Shown here in pieces: positions 10,362-20,802 of a stretch of 64,000 nt of DNA; position 1 is the first letter of the stretch; each line of letters starts with the position of its first letter. Location: NCBI GenBank assembly GCA_907164885.2, contig OU015493.1, positions 65,160,126 through 65,224,125 on the forward strand. The letters run 5' to 3'. The translations under genes were made by a program, and so were the position numbers. The stretch comes from Dolomedes plantarius (lineage: Eukaryota; Arthropoda; Arachnida; Araneae; Dolomedidae). The notes beneath the pieces were generated by a model. That model saw only the letters and a list, made by a program, of their open reading frames with translations, was not told where the DNA came from and ran no database searches.

Positions 10362-13300
10362 AGCCTGCTCATCCCTATTCAAATGTGTACATCTTAATTT
10401 TAACAGGTCTATCAATGCAGTTCGAGAATTCGTTAGTGTACTTGACTATGACGTTATCTCTGCTAACGAGACGTACTATAAAACGGGAGAGTTAAACGAG
10501 ATAGTAGGGTTTCCAAGGACTTATCATACGATTTATAAGAACAGAGAACCAAAGGCGGCTTTAATTATAAGAAGGAGTATGAAATACATAGAATTAATAA
10601 AAACGGAATGCATCGTTGCAATTATGTATGGTACGAGGCAAGAGGAAATAATTTTTATTACCATATATTTGACACTATCGGATGGTAAAATGGACAGGGT
10701 CGAGCCCCAATGGGGACAAATGTTGGCTATATTGGAACAGAATAAGAATAAGAGAAGAATTTTGTTAGGGGATTTCAACGCTAACTCTACGCTATGGGGC
10801 AGAAAAACTGTAAATGAAAGAGGGGCAGCTATAATCGATATGGCTATTAGATACAACGGTATAATCTTGAACAACCCTGACAGTCTCCCCACGTATGACG
10901 GACCTGCCGGACAGGGTTGGCCCGATATATCCATAATATTAATATGAAACAGGAAGACATAAGAAACTGGGAGGTTACTGATAAATATAATCTTTCAGAC
11001 CATATTGCTATAGTCGAGGTCATTAAAGGAGATAAAATGAAATATACAGGTAAAAGTCCCAGATGGGAAATAAAAAATCTTAGATGCAACAATTTTTGTA
11101 AAGATCTAGAGGGAGCTATAGAGAGAATAGATAGAAAACAGGGGAATAGTACAATAGATGAAGATATTAGGGTATTTAACGAAGAAATAATTGACCTCTG
11201 CAAATTGCACAGTAAAAAACAAAACAGAAAAGAAGAATACCATGCATATTAGTGGAACGAAGAATTGACTGTCATAAGCAGAGTTAGAGCCTTAAGGAGG
11301 AGAAAGCAGAGGGCGGTAGAACTCCAAGATAGAACAAGATGGATGATTAAGTTCAAAGAAGCAAGAGCAAAATATAGGAAGATGATGGTTGTGGCTAAAC
11401 GCAATAACTTTAAGGAGTACCTTGAAAAGTTAACTGTGAAAGTTACGTTCGGTGCAGTAGAAAATATTATTATGGACAGGAAGCTAAATAAAGTAGAAGC
11501 AATTAGTGATGAGAACGGGAACCTTCATCAAAATGAAGAGGATATTGAGCTGATATTAACGAAATATCACTTTAAGAAAATCGATGAGGTAGAAGAAGTA
11601 TGTGAGCCGGTTGAGGATGAGAGGGATATGAAAATTGAGTCCATTGAAATTGATTGGATAATGGACGAAATGAATAATAAGAAAGCTCCGGGTTATGAGG
11701 GATTGACGTTAGAAATAATAAAGGAGGTTCATAGGAGAAAAAAGGAGTTGCTATGTAATCTATATAATAGATGTTGGAAGGATAGATACTTTCCTAGTGA
11801 ATAGAAGTAGGCAAAAGTTATATATTTTAAGAAAGAGGGCAGAGATTTGAGACATCCGAGTGGGTATAGACCCATATGTTTGCTCCCAGTGGTAGGAAAA
11901 ATACTCAATAAATTAGTGACAAATAGGTTGGTGATTCATTTAGAAGGTAATAATTTAATATCGCAAGCTCAATATGGGTTTAGACGTGGAGTGAGTACAC
12001 TACATGCCTTAAGTAATATAATGGGAATGATAACTAGTAATAAAGAAAATAAACTTCATACACGCATAATTTCATTGGACATTACAAATGCCTTCAACTC
12101 AGTAAGAAAACAAAGTTTGATCAGGGATTTGAAAAAATTAAATTTGAATAATAATCTTTTAGGAATCATTGTGAATTTTTTAAGAGGCAGAAAAATTATA
12201 TTACAAAAAGGAGAATACGAATACAACGTAGTGGTGCCGCAGGGTTCGTCTCTGGGGCCGGTCCTATGGCTTATTCTAATTAATGAACTATTGGAAGAAA
12301 ATAAATTTATGGATAACTGTTCGATCCAGGCATTTGCCGATGATGTGGTGTTATTGTTCAATAGCCTCGTTAGTTATAAATTTACGGAGTATGCAAAAGA
12401 GGCGTTAGATATTTGTCTACAATGGGCAACAAAAAACAGATTAGAATACATTATAGAAAAGTGTAATTAAATTAAAAGTGTAATTATATTGAAAAGTGTA
12501 ATTGCCTGGAAAGGAGAAATCATAACTAAGCCTACCATTAAGATTGGGGAGAATAGAATAAAATATAGTGAAGAACTAAAATATTTGGGAGTGGTATTCG
12601 ATAAAAAATTTAAATTCTGGAAGCATCTTGAAAGAGTAAAGGAAAAAGTGCTAAATTACTTTTATAAGTTATCTCGACTAATAAAGAAAACATTGGGCAT
12701 TAATGCCAAAATAATCAAAGAAATTTATTTAGCAGTCATTGAAAAAATTTTGCTCTACGCTTCGGAAATATGGTACTGTGGCTATAAAGTAATGGATCTT
12801 AAGCTAATGCAAGCGCAGAGGCCGTTTATGCTTGCGATAACCAAATGCTATAGGACGATATCGACAGATGCTTTAAATATACTATCAGGATGCATGCCTC
12901 TTTACTTAAAAGCGAGGATTAACAGACAGCTTTTTAAAATTCCTGACGAAGGAGCGTAATATGATATAGATGGTGAAAAATTAAATAGTGAGAGTTGCGA
13001 AACAAGAGTTAGACAAATAATAAAGATAGAGGAACTAGCGAGCATAGATTGGACATATGAGTTAAATTCTAGCACTAATATACATATTTACACTGATGGT
13101 TCTAAAGTCGAAGGAAAGGTTGGAGCAGGAATTGTCATATACGTCGAAGGAGAAGAGAAAGAGGTGCATATGGAACGCATAAACGGTGGAAACTCATATA
13201 TGGCAGAGCTTAGGACCATTGATATAATGAACGATAAGAACATTACAAATTACGATGTATATACAGATTCGATGAGTGCCTTACAGGCATTAGGGCAATA

Positions 13301-13577
13301 ACATGTAAAAGTGAATTAGTTGAAGAAATCAAAAGAAAGATAAAACAATTTAAAGATAATCTTCCACTGGGGGAAAGCCCATGTGGCTATAAAGGGAAAC
13401 GCGGCCAAAGAGGGCACTAAACTAGCAGAGATTGGAGTAACTTTCAATTATAACAGAAAGAAAATAAGGAGAATACTTGAGAATAAAGGAAAGAAGGATT
13501 AGAACGAAAACTGGGAAAAATCAGAAAAAGGCAGATGGGTATTTGAAGTATTCTCTGAAATATCCGAAAATAGAACT
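10354..13577 (+). pseudogene. LINE ORF2: endonuclease, reverse transcriptase, RNase H (broken)
   Basis: This is the polyprotein that nicks the target and copies element RNA. Endonuclease (10354-11030): LGDFNANSTLWG near 10770 and LSDHIAIVE near 11000. RT (about 11640-12470): KKAPGYEGLT, SGYRPICLLPVVGKILNK, LDITNAFNSV (metal-binding Asp), PQGSSLGPVLW, and the active site FADDVVLLF near 12335. Thumb region at 12489-12959. RNase H (about 13090-13300): IYTDGSKVEGKVGAGIVIY, AELRTI, YTDSMSALQAL. Stops at about 10945, 11250, 11803, 12468 and 12957, plus frameshifts, split it into at least six pieces. The BEL element interrupts it at 13577 shortly after EVFSEISENR; the protein resumes at 20103. Confidence 0.88.
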
Positions 13578-13781
13578 TGTTAAGCAATAATGTATGACGT
13601 AACACCTTCACCCACTTCGCCCTCTAGCGGCATGAATAACACAGAACGAACTCTGTATCCGTCCTAGAAGGAGCTCCTGCAAAAGCGGAGTTTCCTTTGG
13701 CAAACAATGCCACGCTATGAAACTTTTATTTTATTTACAGTCCATTTTGCTTTTTTTTTAAACATCGTACACCTCCGTACA
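13578..13781 (+). repeat. 5' LTR of the BEL/Pao element
   Basis: It begins TGTTAAGCAATAATG and ends CACCTCCGTACA, and matches the 3' LTR at 19882-20102 closely. The 3' copy has about 17 extra bases from a duplicated TTATTAAACTTAT-like stretch near 20030-20055. The LTR is short (204 bp), as in many BEL/Pao elements. Directly downstream, TTTTGGTCCTAGCGACC is the likely primer-binding region. Confidence 0.88.
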
Positions 13782-13925
13782 TTTTGGTCCTAGCGACCTG
13801 GTGGGTTTACCAGTGCATTAAATTTTACCTAGTTTTAAACTTAAGAACAATGACTACAGAATCAGTCATTACAACGCTTAATCGCAAACGCGGTAATATA
13901 AAGGGACAGTTGAAGAAGATTACTA

Positions 13926-15334
13926 CACTGCTGGCCACTGTAAATGCAACACCCTGAAGGAAACATGCAAATAACATGAAATTTACAACCTGCATTAGCG
14001 GAGGTGAGATATGCAAATGATTAGAATTTCATCGCAGACGCACATCACGCGCGCCTGTGGCGCCACTACAAAGCGCTATTTAAGGCTTGGAGATTTCGAC
14101 GATTTCAAGTTCGGCAATTGTGTTTTTCTTGTGGTTTTTCAAAAAAAAGCGATCAATTATGCCTCGTCGAAAACAGCGATCATCTTTTGATCAAGTATCC
14201 GAGTTCGACAGAGGAAGGATAGTGGCCTACCGAGATTGTGGATTATCTTTCAGGGAAATCGGTAGTCGTGTTGGACGAAACCAAACAACTGTAATGCGGA
14301 TATGTGATCGTTGGATGCAGGAGGGTACGACGGACCGGCGTGTTCGATCGCATCCACCTCAGCGCACCACTTCACGTGATGGCAGGCAAATTGTGCGCAT
14401 GGCAGTGACGGATCGCTCAGTCACATCACGAACCATAGCACAGCACATGCAGTCTGTAACGCATCATCCATTGTCTGCGCGTACCATTCGACGCCGTTTA
14501 CAGCAGAGTGGTCTGTCCGCAAGACGTCCATTGCTTTGTCTACCCTTGACGCAGAACCACAGACGTCTCCGCCGCCAATGGTGCGATGACAGAAGGATGT
14601 GGACGGCAGAATGGAATGAAATTGTCTTTACTGACGAGTCACGCTTCTGTCTGCAACACCACGATGGTCGCATTCGAGTCTGGAGACACCGTGAAGAGAG
14701 GATGCTGAACAGCTGCGTTATGCACCGCCACACTGGTTCTGCACCGGGTATTATGGTATGGGGCGGTATTGGATATCACTCTCGCACACCTCTAGTACGC
14801 ATTGCCGGTACTTTAAACAGCCAGCGCTACATCTCCGAGGTGTTGGAGCCAGTTGTCCTTCCTTACCTTCAGGGCTTGCCCACAGCCATATTTCAGCAGG
14901 ATAATGCGCGACCGCACGTGGCACGCATTGTCCAACGGTTCTTCGTCAATCGCCAGATTGAATTGCTTCCCTGGCCGCCTCGCTCTCCGGATCTTTCGCC
15001 GATAGAAAACATGTGGTCCATGGTTGCTCTACGATTGACCCAGATTCCATCCCCAGCTGCCACAGCAGATCAACTTTGGCAACGTGTGGAAGCTGCTTGG
15101 TCTGCTGTACCCCAAGAACTCATCCAAAGTCTCTTTGAATCAATGCCGAGGCGTGTGGCAGTGGTGATCTCCAACAATGGCGGCTACTCTGGCTACTGAT
15201 TTTGGCAGGAACCACACTTCACAGAAGTCTATAAATTTAATCATATGATACTTGGTCAACATGTTATCTACAAAAAAATTTTGTTGTGATATCTCTCGTC
15301 TTTCTTGGTGTTGCAATTTGGGTGGCCAGCAGTG
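13926..15334 (+). mobile_element. Tc1-like transposon with intact transposase ORF
   Basis: The left end CACTGCTGGCCAC (13926) and right end GTGGCCAGCAGTG (15322-15334) are inverted, and the similarity continues inward to TGCAACACC, about 28 bases with a few mismatches. TA flanks both sides (13924-13925 and 15335-15336). The element is 1409 bp, a normal Tc1 length, and holds one transposase gene that is open from start to stop. It lies inside the gag of the BEL element and is among the youngest insertions in the window. Confidence 0.92.
14159..15199 (+). CDS. Tc1-type DD34E transposase, apparently intact
   Basis: This transposase would bind the terminal repeats and cut and paste the element at TA sites in the nucleus. 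I take the start at 14159 (MPRRKQRSS) rather than the ORF opening at 14087: the basic MPRRK start is the usual one for this family and the preceding 24 codons lie in the leader. That gives 346 codons, the usual Tc1 length. Order: helix-turn-helix DRGRIVAYRDCGLSFREIG (near residues 20-40), a second one with RTIRRRLQQSGLSARR (near 110), then catalytic VFTDESRFC (near 160), MVWGGI, QQDNARPHVARIV and PDLSPIENMW. The second Asp and the Glu are 34 residues apart (DD34E). It ends NNGGYSGY. Its GC content is clearly higher than its surroundings. I see no frameshift or stop; activity is unproven. Confidence 0.93.
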   Translation: MPRRKQRSSFDQVSEFDRGRIVAYRDCGLSFREIGSRVGRNQTTVMRICDRWMQEGTTDRRVRSHPPQRTTSRDGRQIVRMAVTDRSVTSRTIAQHMQSVTHHPLSARTIRRRLQQSGLSARRPLLCLPLTQNHRRLRRQWCDDRRMWTAEWNEIVFTDESRFCLQHHDGRIRVWRHREERMLNSCVMHRHTGSAPGIMVWGGIGYHSRTPLVRIAGTLNSQRYISEVLEPVVLPYLQGLPTAIFQQDNARPHVARIVQRFFVNRQIELLPWPPRSPDLSPIENMWSMVALRLTQIPSPAATADQLWQRVEAAWSAVPQELIQSLFESMPRRVAVVISNNGGYSGY

Positions 15335-16639
15335 TATATGTGAAGATAGCGATGATGTCGCCGAACTGCAGGCACAGTTGGATGCAATTTCGAAGCTTTA
15401 AGAAAAATTTGAAGTTCTAAAAGAAGAATATTATAAAGTAGTCAGTGAAAAGAATTTTGAAGAAACTGAGGAAATGTTGTCACAGCTAGATGAGGAGTTT
15501 CAAAATTCAGAGGTGAGTCTGAAAACCTTGATTAATAAACTTAAAATCAGTAAGAACAATTCTGCTTATCTAAATCAAAATTCTGACAATTCTACTCATG
15601 ATTCGAATTCGATTAACAATGATCAGCTGAAAAGAATGTCAATAAAACTTCCCTCTTCCTATTTTTAACGGAAAATTTGAGGAATGGAACTTGTTTAAAA
15701 GCCAGTTTATTAGTCTAATTGACGAAAATTCGGAACTTTCTGAAAACGAAAAGCTTCACTATCTACGTGGGTCACTAAAGGGTGAAGAAAAAATTATAGA
15801 AACCTCAGATGACAGTTACGTTTCCCTATTCAAAGCACTAAAGCTTAGATACGAAAACGAAAGGATCATCGTCGACTGTCACACAAGAAACATTCTAAAT
15901 CTTTAATCTATCTAACATGAGTCAGCCAAAGAGCTTCGAAACTTGTTGGATAATATAAACAAAAATATTAGATCACTGAAAATTTTGAATTTCGAAAGAG
16001 ATAAATTTTCTAACGCTTTACTATTGAATATTGTTCTTGAAAAATTAGACCGCGAAACGCGAAAAAATTATGAATTAACTCTGAAGGATAACGATGTACC
16101 AGATTTCGATGCATTTTTGGAATTTTTAGAGAGACGGTGTCAAATTCTAAACAGCATTCATATTAACATCTCAACCAAGCCAAATTCCGAACGATTCAAA
16201 TCCCTTTTCGTTAAATCTAATAAATCACCTCAGATGTGTGTAGTTTGTAAAACCAAAGCCCATGCATTATTTCACTGTGAGAAATTTAAAGAAATGAAAC
16301 TGGAAGATAGAGTCAATCTGGTTAAAAAACATAGACTTTGTTATAACTGTTTAAGCGCCTTTCACATGTTATCGAATTGCAATTCGAAAAGTTCTTGTTT
16401 CGTTTGTAAACAGACAAATTACCAGACGCTCCTTCATAAGTATCCCGCCCCGTCAAATATCGCAATACATTCAAATCAAAGCTGTGAAAACATTCCATAT
16501 TCTGACACGATAAATATCTCTAAGTCAGTTCCCGCTCAAAATGAGTCATCATTTCATTGGCTTGCACCAGACAAAACCATAGGCGCCACATTATCGGCAG
16601 ATGTCAAAGAATGTTGTTTAGCTTCGAGTAGCCTTTTAT

Positions 16640-19600
16640 GCACTACAATGTTATGTATTGAGAACTCATTTGGCGAAAAAATAAAAGTAAGAGCAATTCT
16701 TGATAGTGGAAGTTCAGTATCAATTTGTACACAGGAAATAGCAGATGTTTTGAGATTAAAGAAAGAAAAATGCAATTCATCCATTTCAGGCATAAACGGA
16801 GGAGAATATTTTGTTAAAAATAAAGTAACAGCAAATATTTCAAACGATGAAGGCAGCTTTTCAAAAGCATTATCATTCCTTGTGCTACCTAAAATCACAG
16901 AATTAACGCCTGTAAAGAAGATTGACATTTCTCGCGTATATTTCCCTCGCGAAATAAAACTTGCTGACAATACATTCAATGTCCCAAGTAGAATTAATCT
17001 ACTCATAGGTTGTGAGATATTTTTTGAATTGCTTAAGGCTGAAAAGTTCAAATCATATGATAATAATTTGATGCTTCAGAACAGTGTTTTCGGCTATTTG
17101 GTTACCGGGACTGTGGAAAATGCAGCTTCTCATCATTTTACTGGTCTTACTCATATTTCAGAAAGAGATTCTTTAGAACTTTCTGTCAAAAAATTCTTTG
17201 AGACGGAATCCTTTCCCGGGGATGATACAAATAATGAGTCTCAAACATTTGAAAAGGAGTATTGTGAGCAACATTTTGTTACCACTCACAAAAGAGATGA
17301 TAGCGGCAGATTTATTGTACGACTGCCCATCAAGGAAGGTAAACGTTCTAGTTTAGGAGAGTCTAAATCAATGGCGGAAAGACGTCTAAATTCCCTTTGG
17401 AAGAAATTGGACAAAGATCCAACTATGTCCACTTTATGTAAGACATTTATGGCTGAATATCTTGCGTTAAATCACTTGGAAAAGGTTTCAGACTGCGAGA
17501 ACTGTAGTGAAATTTATTACATCCCGCATCACGCAGTTTTCCGCCCAGAGAGCATTTCTACCCCTCTTCGCGTCGTGTTTGATGCATCAGCCAAGTGCGA
17601 GAATAGAATAAGTCTCAACTCCATATTATTGAATGGTGGACTTGTTCAGCAGGATCTATTTTCAATAGTAGCTCGTTTCCGAACACATAAATATGTGTTT
17701 AGTACAGACATTACTAAAATGTATATGCAAATTCTTGTCGAAGAATCAGATAGAGATTTTCAAAGAATTTTGTGGAAATCAAGTCAGTGCTCCCCTGTTG
17801 AAACTTACAGATTGCGTACAATTACGTACGGGACAGCATGCGCCCCGTATTTGGCGACTAGAACTTTAAAGGCTTAAAGGGAGGAGCAGCTGAGGATGAG
17901 CAGAAGTATTTTCCTCGTGCGTCCGCAGTTTTACTTACCGACGTCTACGTGGATGACATTTTGTCAGGTTTAGACAATTTAAAAGACACAATTTCCTTAC
18001 AATCTGAGTTAATAAATGTATTGAACAAATGTGGCATGCAGTTACATAAATGGGTATCCAACCACCCAAACTTGTTAAATGACAGTAAAGGTGCTGAATA
18101 TAACTTTTCTTCAGATTCTGATCCTGTGAAAACTCTCGGTATGCTTTGGGCATGTAATTCCGATAATTTAACCTTTAAGGTTAATGTAGACTCTAAAGCA
18201 AGCTTCACAAAACGGGATGTTCTATCTTCTATAGCACGCCTGTTTGATCCGCTTGGTCTTATTGGACCAGTAATTACAAAGGCCAAGATATTTCTACAAA
18301 ATCTGTGGAGGCAAAAGTTAAATTGGTCTGATCCAATTCCTCCTGATGATATGAAAAAATGGTTTAAATTCTTAAACGAACTTCCCGCTTTAAATCAAAT
18401 GAAAATTCCTAGGCATGTGATCATTACAGATCCCATCATAATTGAATTACATGGATTCAGCGATGCGTCTGAAGGAGCATATGGAGCAGCAATCTATGTA
18501 AGCTCAAAAAACAGCCAAGGACAGCAGCAAACAACACTGTTGTGTTCTAAATCCAGAGTATCTCCGATAAAAATCTTATCAATACCCAGCCTGGAACTAT
18601 GTGCGGCATTGCTACTAGCTCGTCTAGTCGCAAAGATCTTCTCTATCATTCAAGTTGAATTCCATCATGTGTACCTGTGGTCGGACTCTATGATAACTCT
18701 GGCTTGGATAAAAACTCCTTATGAAAGACTCAAACCCTTTGTGTCCAACAGAGTTAAACAAATCAACGAGCTGTGTCCTGACTATGATTGGAAGCATGTT
18801 TCCTCCGAAACCAATCCTGCTGATGTCCTATCTAGAGGAACTGGTGCAACTAATCTTCTACAGAACTCTATGTTGTGGACTGGCCCATCATTTTAAAATT
18901 CGGACATTCCATCTTCTAAGGAACCTACTAGCATGACTGATAATGATTATTCTAAAGAACTAAAGACTGCATATAATCCTGTCTTAGTTGCTAATACTAC
19001 TAACAGCTTCATTGATGACTTTTTAAAAATTAGTAACAGTTTTACTAAACTTGTACATATCTTTAGTTATATTTGCAGATTTATACATAATGTCAAATTT
19101 CCTAAGAATCGAAAGGTAGGTGAGTTAACAACTGAAGAAGTCATGAGCGCTGCTAATCATTTAGTTAAATTAGTTCAACACGCAACTCTTACTTACGAAA
19201 TTAATTGTTTAAAACATTTAAAGGACTTGAAGCGGAGTCAGGTAAGGAATTTATATCTTTTTTTAGATCAAGATGAGCTTCTTCGAGTTGGGGGTCGATT
19301 ACAAAATTAACTGCGTTAACCCCTGGTCATTTTTTAACTGGTCGTCCATTAAATTCTGTTGCAGAACAAACAATGATTGATAAACCAGACAATTATCTTA
19401 CAAGGTGGCAAAGAACCACAAAATTCTTCCAATATATTTGGAAGCGATGGTCAATTGATTACCTCAATCATTTAAACTTGCGAAACAGATGGATGTTTCT
19501 AAAAGATAATGTTAAACCCAACGCCATGGTTATAATTAAGGACAAAGATTTGCCTCCTTACAAATGGAAACTTGGCCGCATCGAAAAGATAGTTAAAGGT

Positions 19601-19720
19601 GCGGACAACGCTGTTAGAGTTGTGTACATCAAAACAGCTAATGGAGTGGTAAAACGAGGCATCACTCAAATTTGTTTATTACCTGTAAATGATGATCAGT
19701 CTCTTTATGATTATTGTAAA
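16640..19720 (+). pseudogene. BEL/Pao pol: protease, RT, RNase H, truncated integrase
   Basis: Protease: AILDSGSSVSICTQEIAD (near 16695) with the catalytic DSG. RT: RVVFDASAKCENRISLNSIL (near 17575), STDITKMYMQILVEESDRDF (near 17700), then after a frameshift near 17880 the active site VYVDDILSG (near 17945). RNase H and connection: ELHGFSDASEGAYGAAIYV (near 18445), SLELCAALLLARL, LWSDSMITLAWIK, NPADVLSRG (near 18820). A stop follows at 18894. Integrase: the zinc-binding lead-in stops at LLRVGGRLQN (19309) and resumes at LTPGHFLTGRPLNSV (19315), so most of the catalytic core is absent. The C-terminal part runs to YDYCK at 19720. The protein could not integrate its own cDNA. Confidence 0.87.
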
Positions 19721-19881
19721 TAAGGTATATGTTAATGTGTTTTTCAATACTGTATAATATTTCTTAATTTTTTTATTATTGTAATGTGCTTTGTGCTAAC
19801 TTGTTATTTGCATACTTTTTCTAATATTTTTATGTATCACTGTATGTATTTTGAAATTTTCAAAATTTCAACGAGGGAGTA

Positions 19882-20102
19882 TGTTACGCAATAATGTATG
19901 ACGTAACGCCTCTACCCACTTCGCCCTCTAGCGGCATGAATAACGCAGAACGAACTCTGTATCCGTCCTAGAAGGAGCTCCTGCAACAAGCGGAGTTTCC
20001 TTTGGCAAACAATGCCACGCTATTAAACTTATTATACTTATTAAACTTATTTTATTTACAGTCCATTTTGCTTTTTTGTTAAACATCGTACGCCTCCGTA
20101 CA
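19882..20102 (+). repeat. 3' LTR of the BEL/Pao element
   Basis: It begins TGTTACGCAATAATG and ends CGCCTCCGTACA, pairs with 13578-13781, and is preceded by the purine-rich ACGAGGGAGTA. It is 221 bp because of a local TTATTAAACTTAT duplication. Confidence 0.88.
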
Positions 20103-20395
20103 CAACTTGTGGAGACTTCAGGCTGAACCAAATGATAACTGGTCATGGCTGCTATGCAGCGTATCAGAATAAATTTTTCCAAAAAGATAGTAATTGCATA
20201 TGTGGCGTAACTGGGACTGTAGAGCATTATTTATATGATTGCGAGCATTTACAGCATCACAGAGACAGGTTCCCGAAGCAATATAAAAGTTGGCATATAA
20301 GAAAAATCTTTAATGATTTTTATTGCAAAAAGGTAAGATTAGCAACGATGAGTGAGCTTATGGATCAGTTTATTCCGTTCACACATACCGATTAA
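20103..20395 (+). pseudogene. C-terminal end of LINE ORF2, detached by the BEL insertion
   Basis: The reading resumes directly after the BEL 3' LTR as LNQMITGHGCYAAYQNKFF, followed by a CCHC-type motif CICGVTGTVEHYLYDC (near 20195) and FIPFTHTD before a stop at 20393. A Thr-Gly-His-Gly motif followed by Cys-x-Cys ... His ... Cys is the usual C-terminus of R1/I-group ORF2 proteins. It is the end of the gene at 10354-13577, displaced 6.5 kb by the insertion. Confidence 0.85.
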
Positions 20396-20471
20396 TAATC
20401 ATGATGTATAAAATTTCAGCTACTGAAAACAAGCAAACAAACAAACACACACACACACATATATATATATA

Positions 20472-20747
20472 CAGGGCCGCCTAGAGACTTTACGGGGCCT
20501 GGGGCAAACTTCTGTTGGGGGCCCCAAGAAATCTGATTAATCGAATAATTTTTTTATTTGTTTTTTTTTTTTTGGGGGGGGGGGGCCTTTCTTCAGAAGA
20601 TTATTTTGAATTTTGAAGTACGGTACAAGTTTCAGAATTTTCTTTTGGAGGAAATCTAATAAATATTTTTAAAAAAAACTTTTGGGGCCTCTCCGGCAGT
20701 TGGGGGCCTGGGGCAAAGTGCCCCAGTTGTCCCCCCCTCTGGGGCCC

Positions 20748-20749
<2 letters not shown>
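20472..20749. mobile_element. Small hAT-type MITE
   Basis: It begins CAGGGCCGCCTAGAG and ends CTCTGGGGCCCTG, which are imperfect inverted ends, with a second inverted GGGGCCTGGGGCAAA inside each end. It sits in a TA-rich microsatellite, so an 8-bp target duplication (TATATATA-like on each side) is compatible but not provable. The style of ends matches the better-defined MITE at 36178-36897. A poly-T then poly-G run (20565-20587) lies in the middle. It has no coding sequence. Confidence 0.65.

Positions 20750-20801
<52 letters not shown>
20750..20801. repeat. (AT)n microsatellite
   Basis: About 25 uninterrupted AT units lie between the hAT-type MITE and the mariner fragment. A shorter CA/TA tract (about 20440-20471) precedes the MITE, so the MITE probably landed in one continuous tract that began as the LINE tail. 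Confidence 0.95.

Positions 20802-20802
<1 letters not shown>

Larger units (their letters stand above)
13850..16430 (+). pseudogene. BEL/Pao gag, interrupted by Tc1 and by stops
   Basis: The start codon at 13850 gives MTTESVITTLNRKRGN. The frame runs to KKIT and is cut by the Tc1 element. Removing that element and one TA rejoins it as KKIT-ICEDSDDVAELQAQ, exactly in frame. A TAA after AISKL (near 15400), a one-base shift near 15658 and two in-frame stops at about 15904 and 15913 break the rest. Conserved features are IFNGKFEEWNLFKSQF (near 15675), the retrotransposon gag helix region, and cysteine-rich motifs CVVCKTKAHALFHC (near 16235), CYNCLSAFHMLSNC and CFVC. Gag would form the particle that packages the element RNA. 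Confidence 0.85.
13578..20102 (+). mobile_element. BEL/Pao LTR retrotransposon inserted in the LINE
   Basis: The element has two matching LTRs, gag with zinc knuckles, aspartic protease, RT with YVDD, RNase H and the C-terminal end of integrase, which is the BEL/Pao gene order. A polypurine tract (ACGAGGGAGTA at 19871-19881) lies just before the 3' LTR. It interrupts LINE ORF2 between EVFSEISENR and the C-terminal zinc-finger part. Its own gag is interrupted by a Tc1 element (13926-15334). Much of the integrase is missing and several stops and frameshifts occur, so this copy is non-autonomous and dead. The LTRs differ by a few substitutions and one indel, so it is not brand new. Confidence 0.88.
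9028..20450 (+). mobile_element. R1/I-like non-LTR retrotransposon, split by a BEL/Pao insertion
   Basis: Pieces of one LINE are collinear: ORF1 (about 9100-10361), ORF2 endonuclease, RT and RNase H (10354-13577) and the ORF2 C-terminus (20103-20395). Between the last two sits a complete BEL/Pao element (13578-20102), whose flanks GAACT and CAACT form a 4-of-5 matching target duplication. The 3' end is followed by a CAAA/CA/TA-rich tail (about 20430-20471), typical of a LINE tail. The 5' end is uncertain because solo LTR 1 is inserted at 7663-9022, and 7549-7662 may be the detached start of the 5' UTR. Numerous stops make it inactive. The arrangement (zinc knuckles in ORF1, apurinic-type endonuclease, RNase H after RT, C-terminal CCHC) fits the R1/LOA/I group; I cannot choose the clade without a tree. 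Confidence 0.8.
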
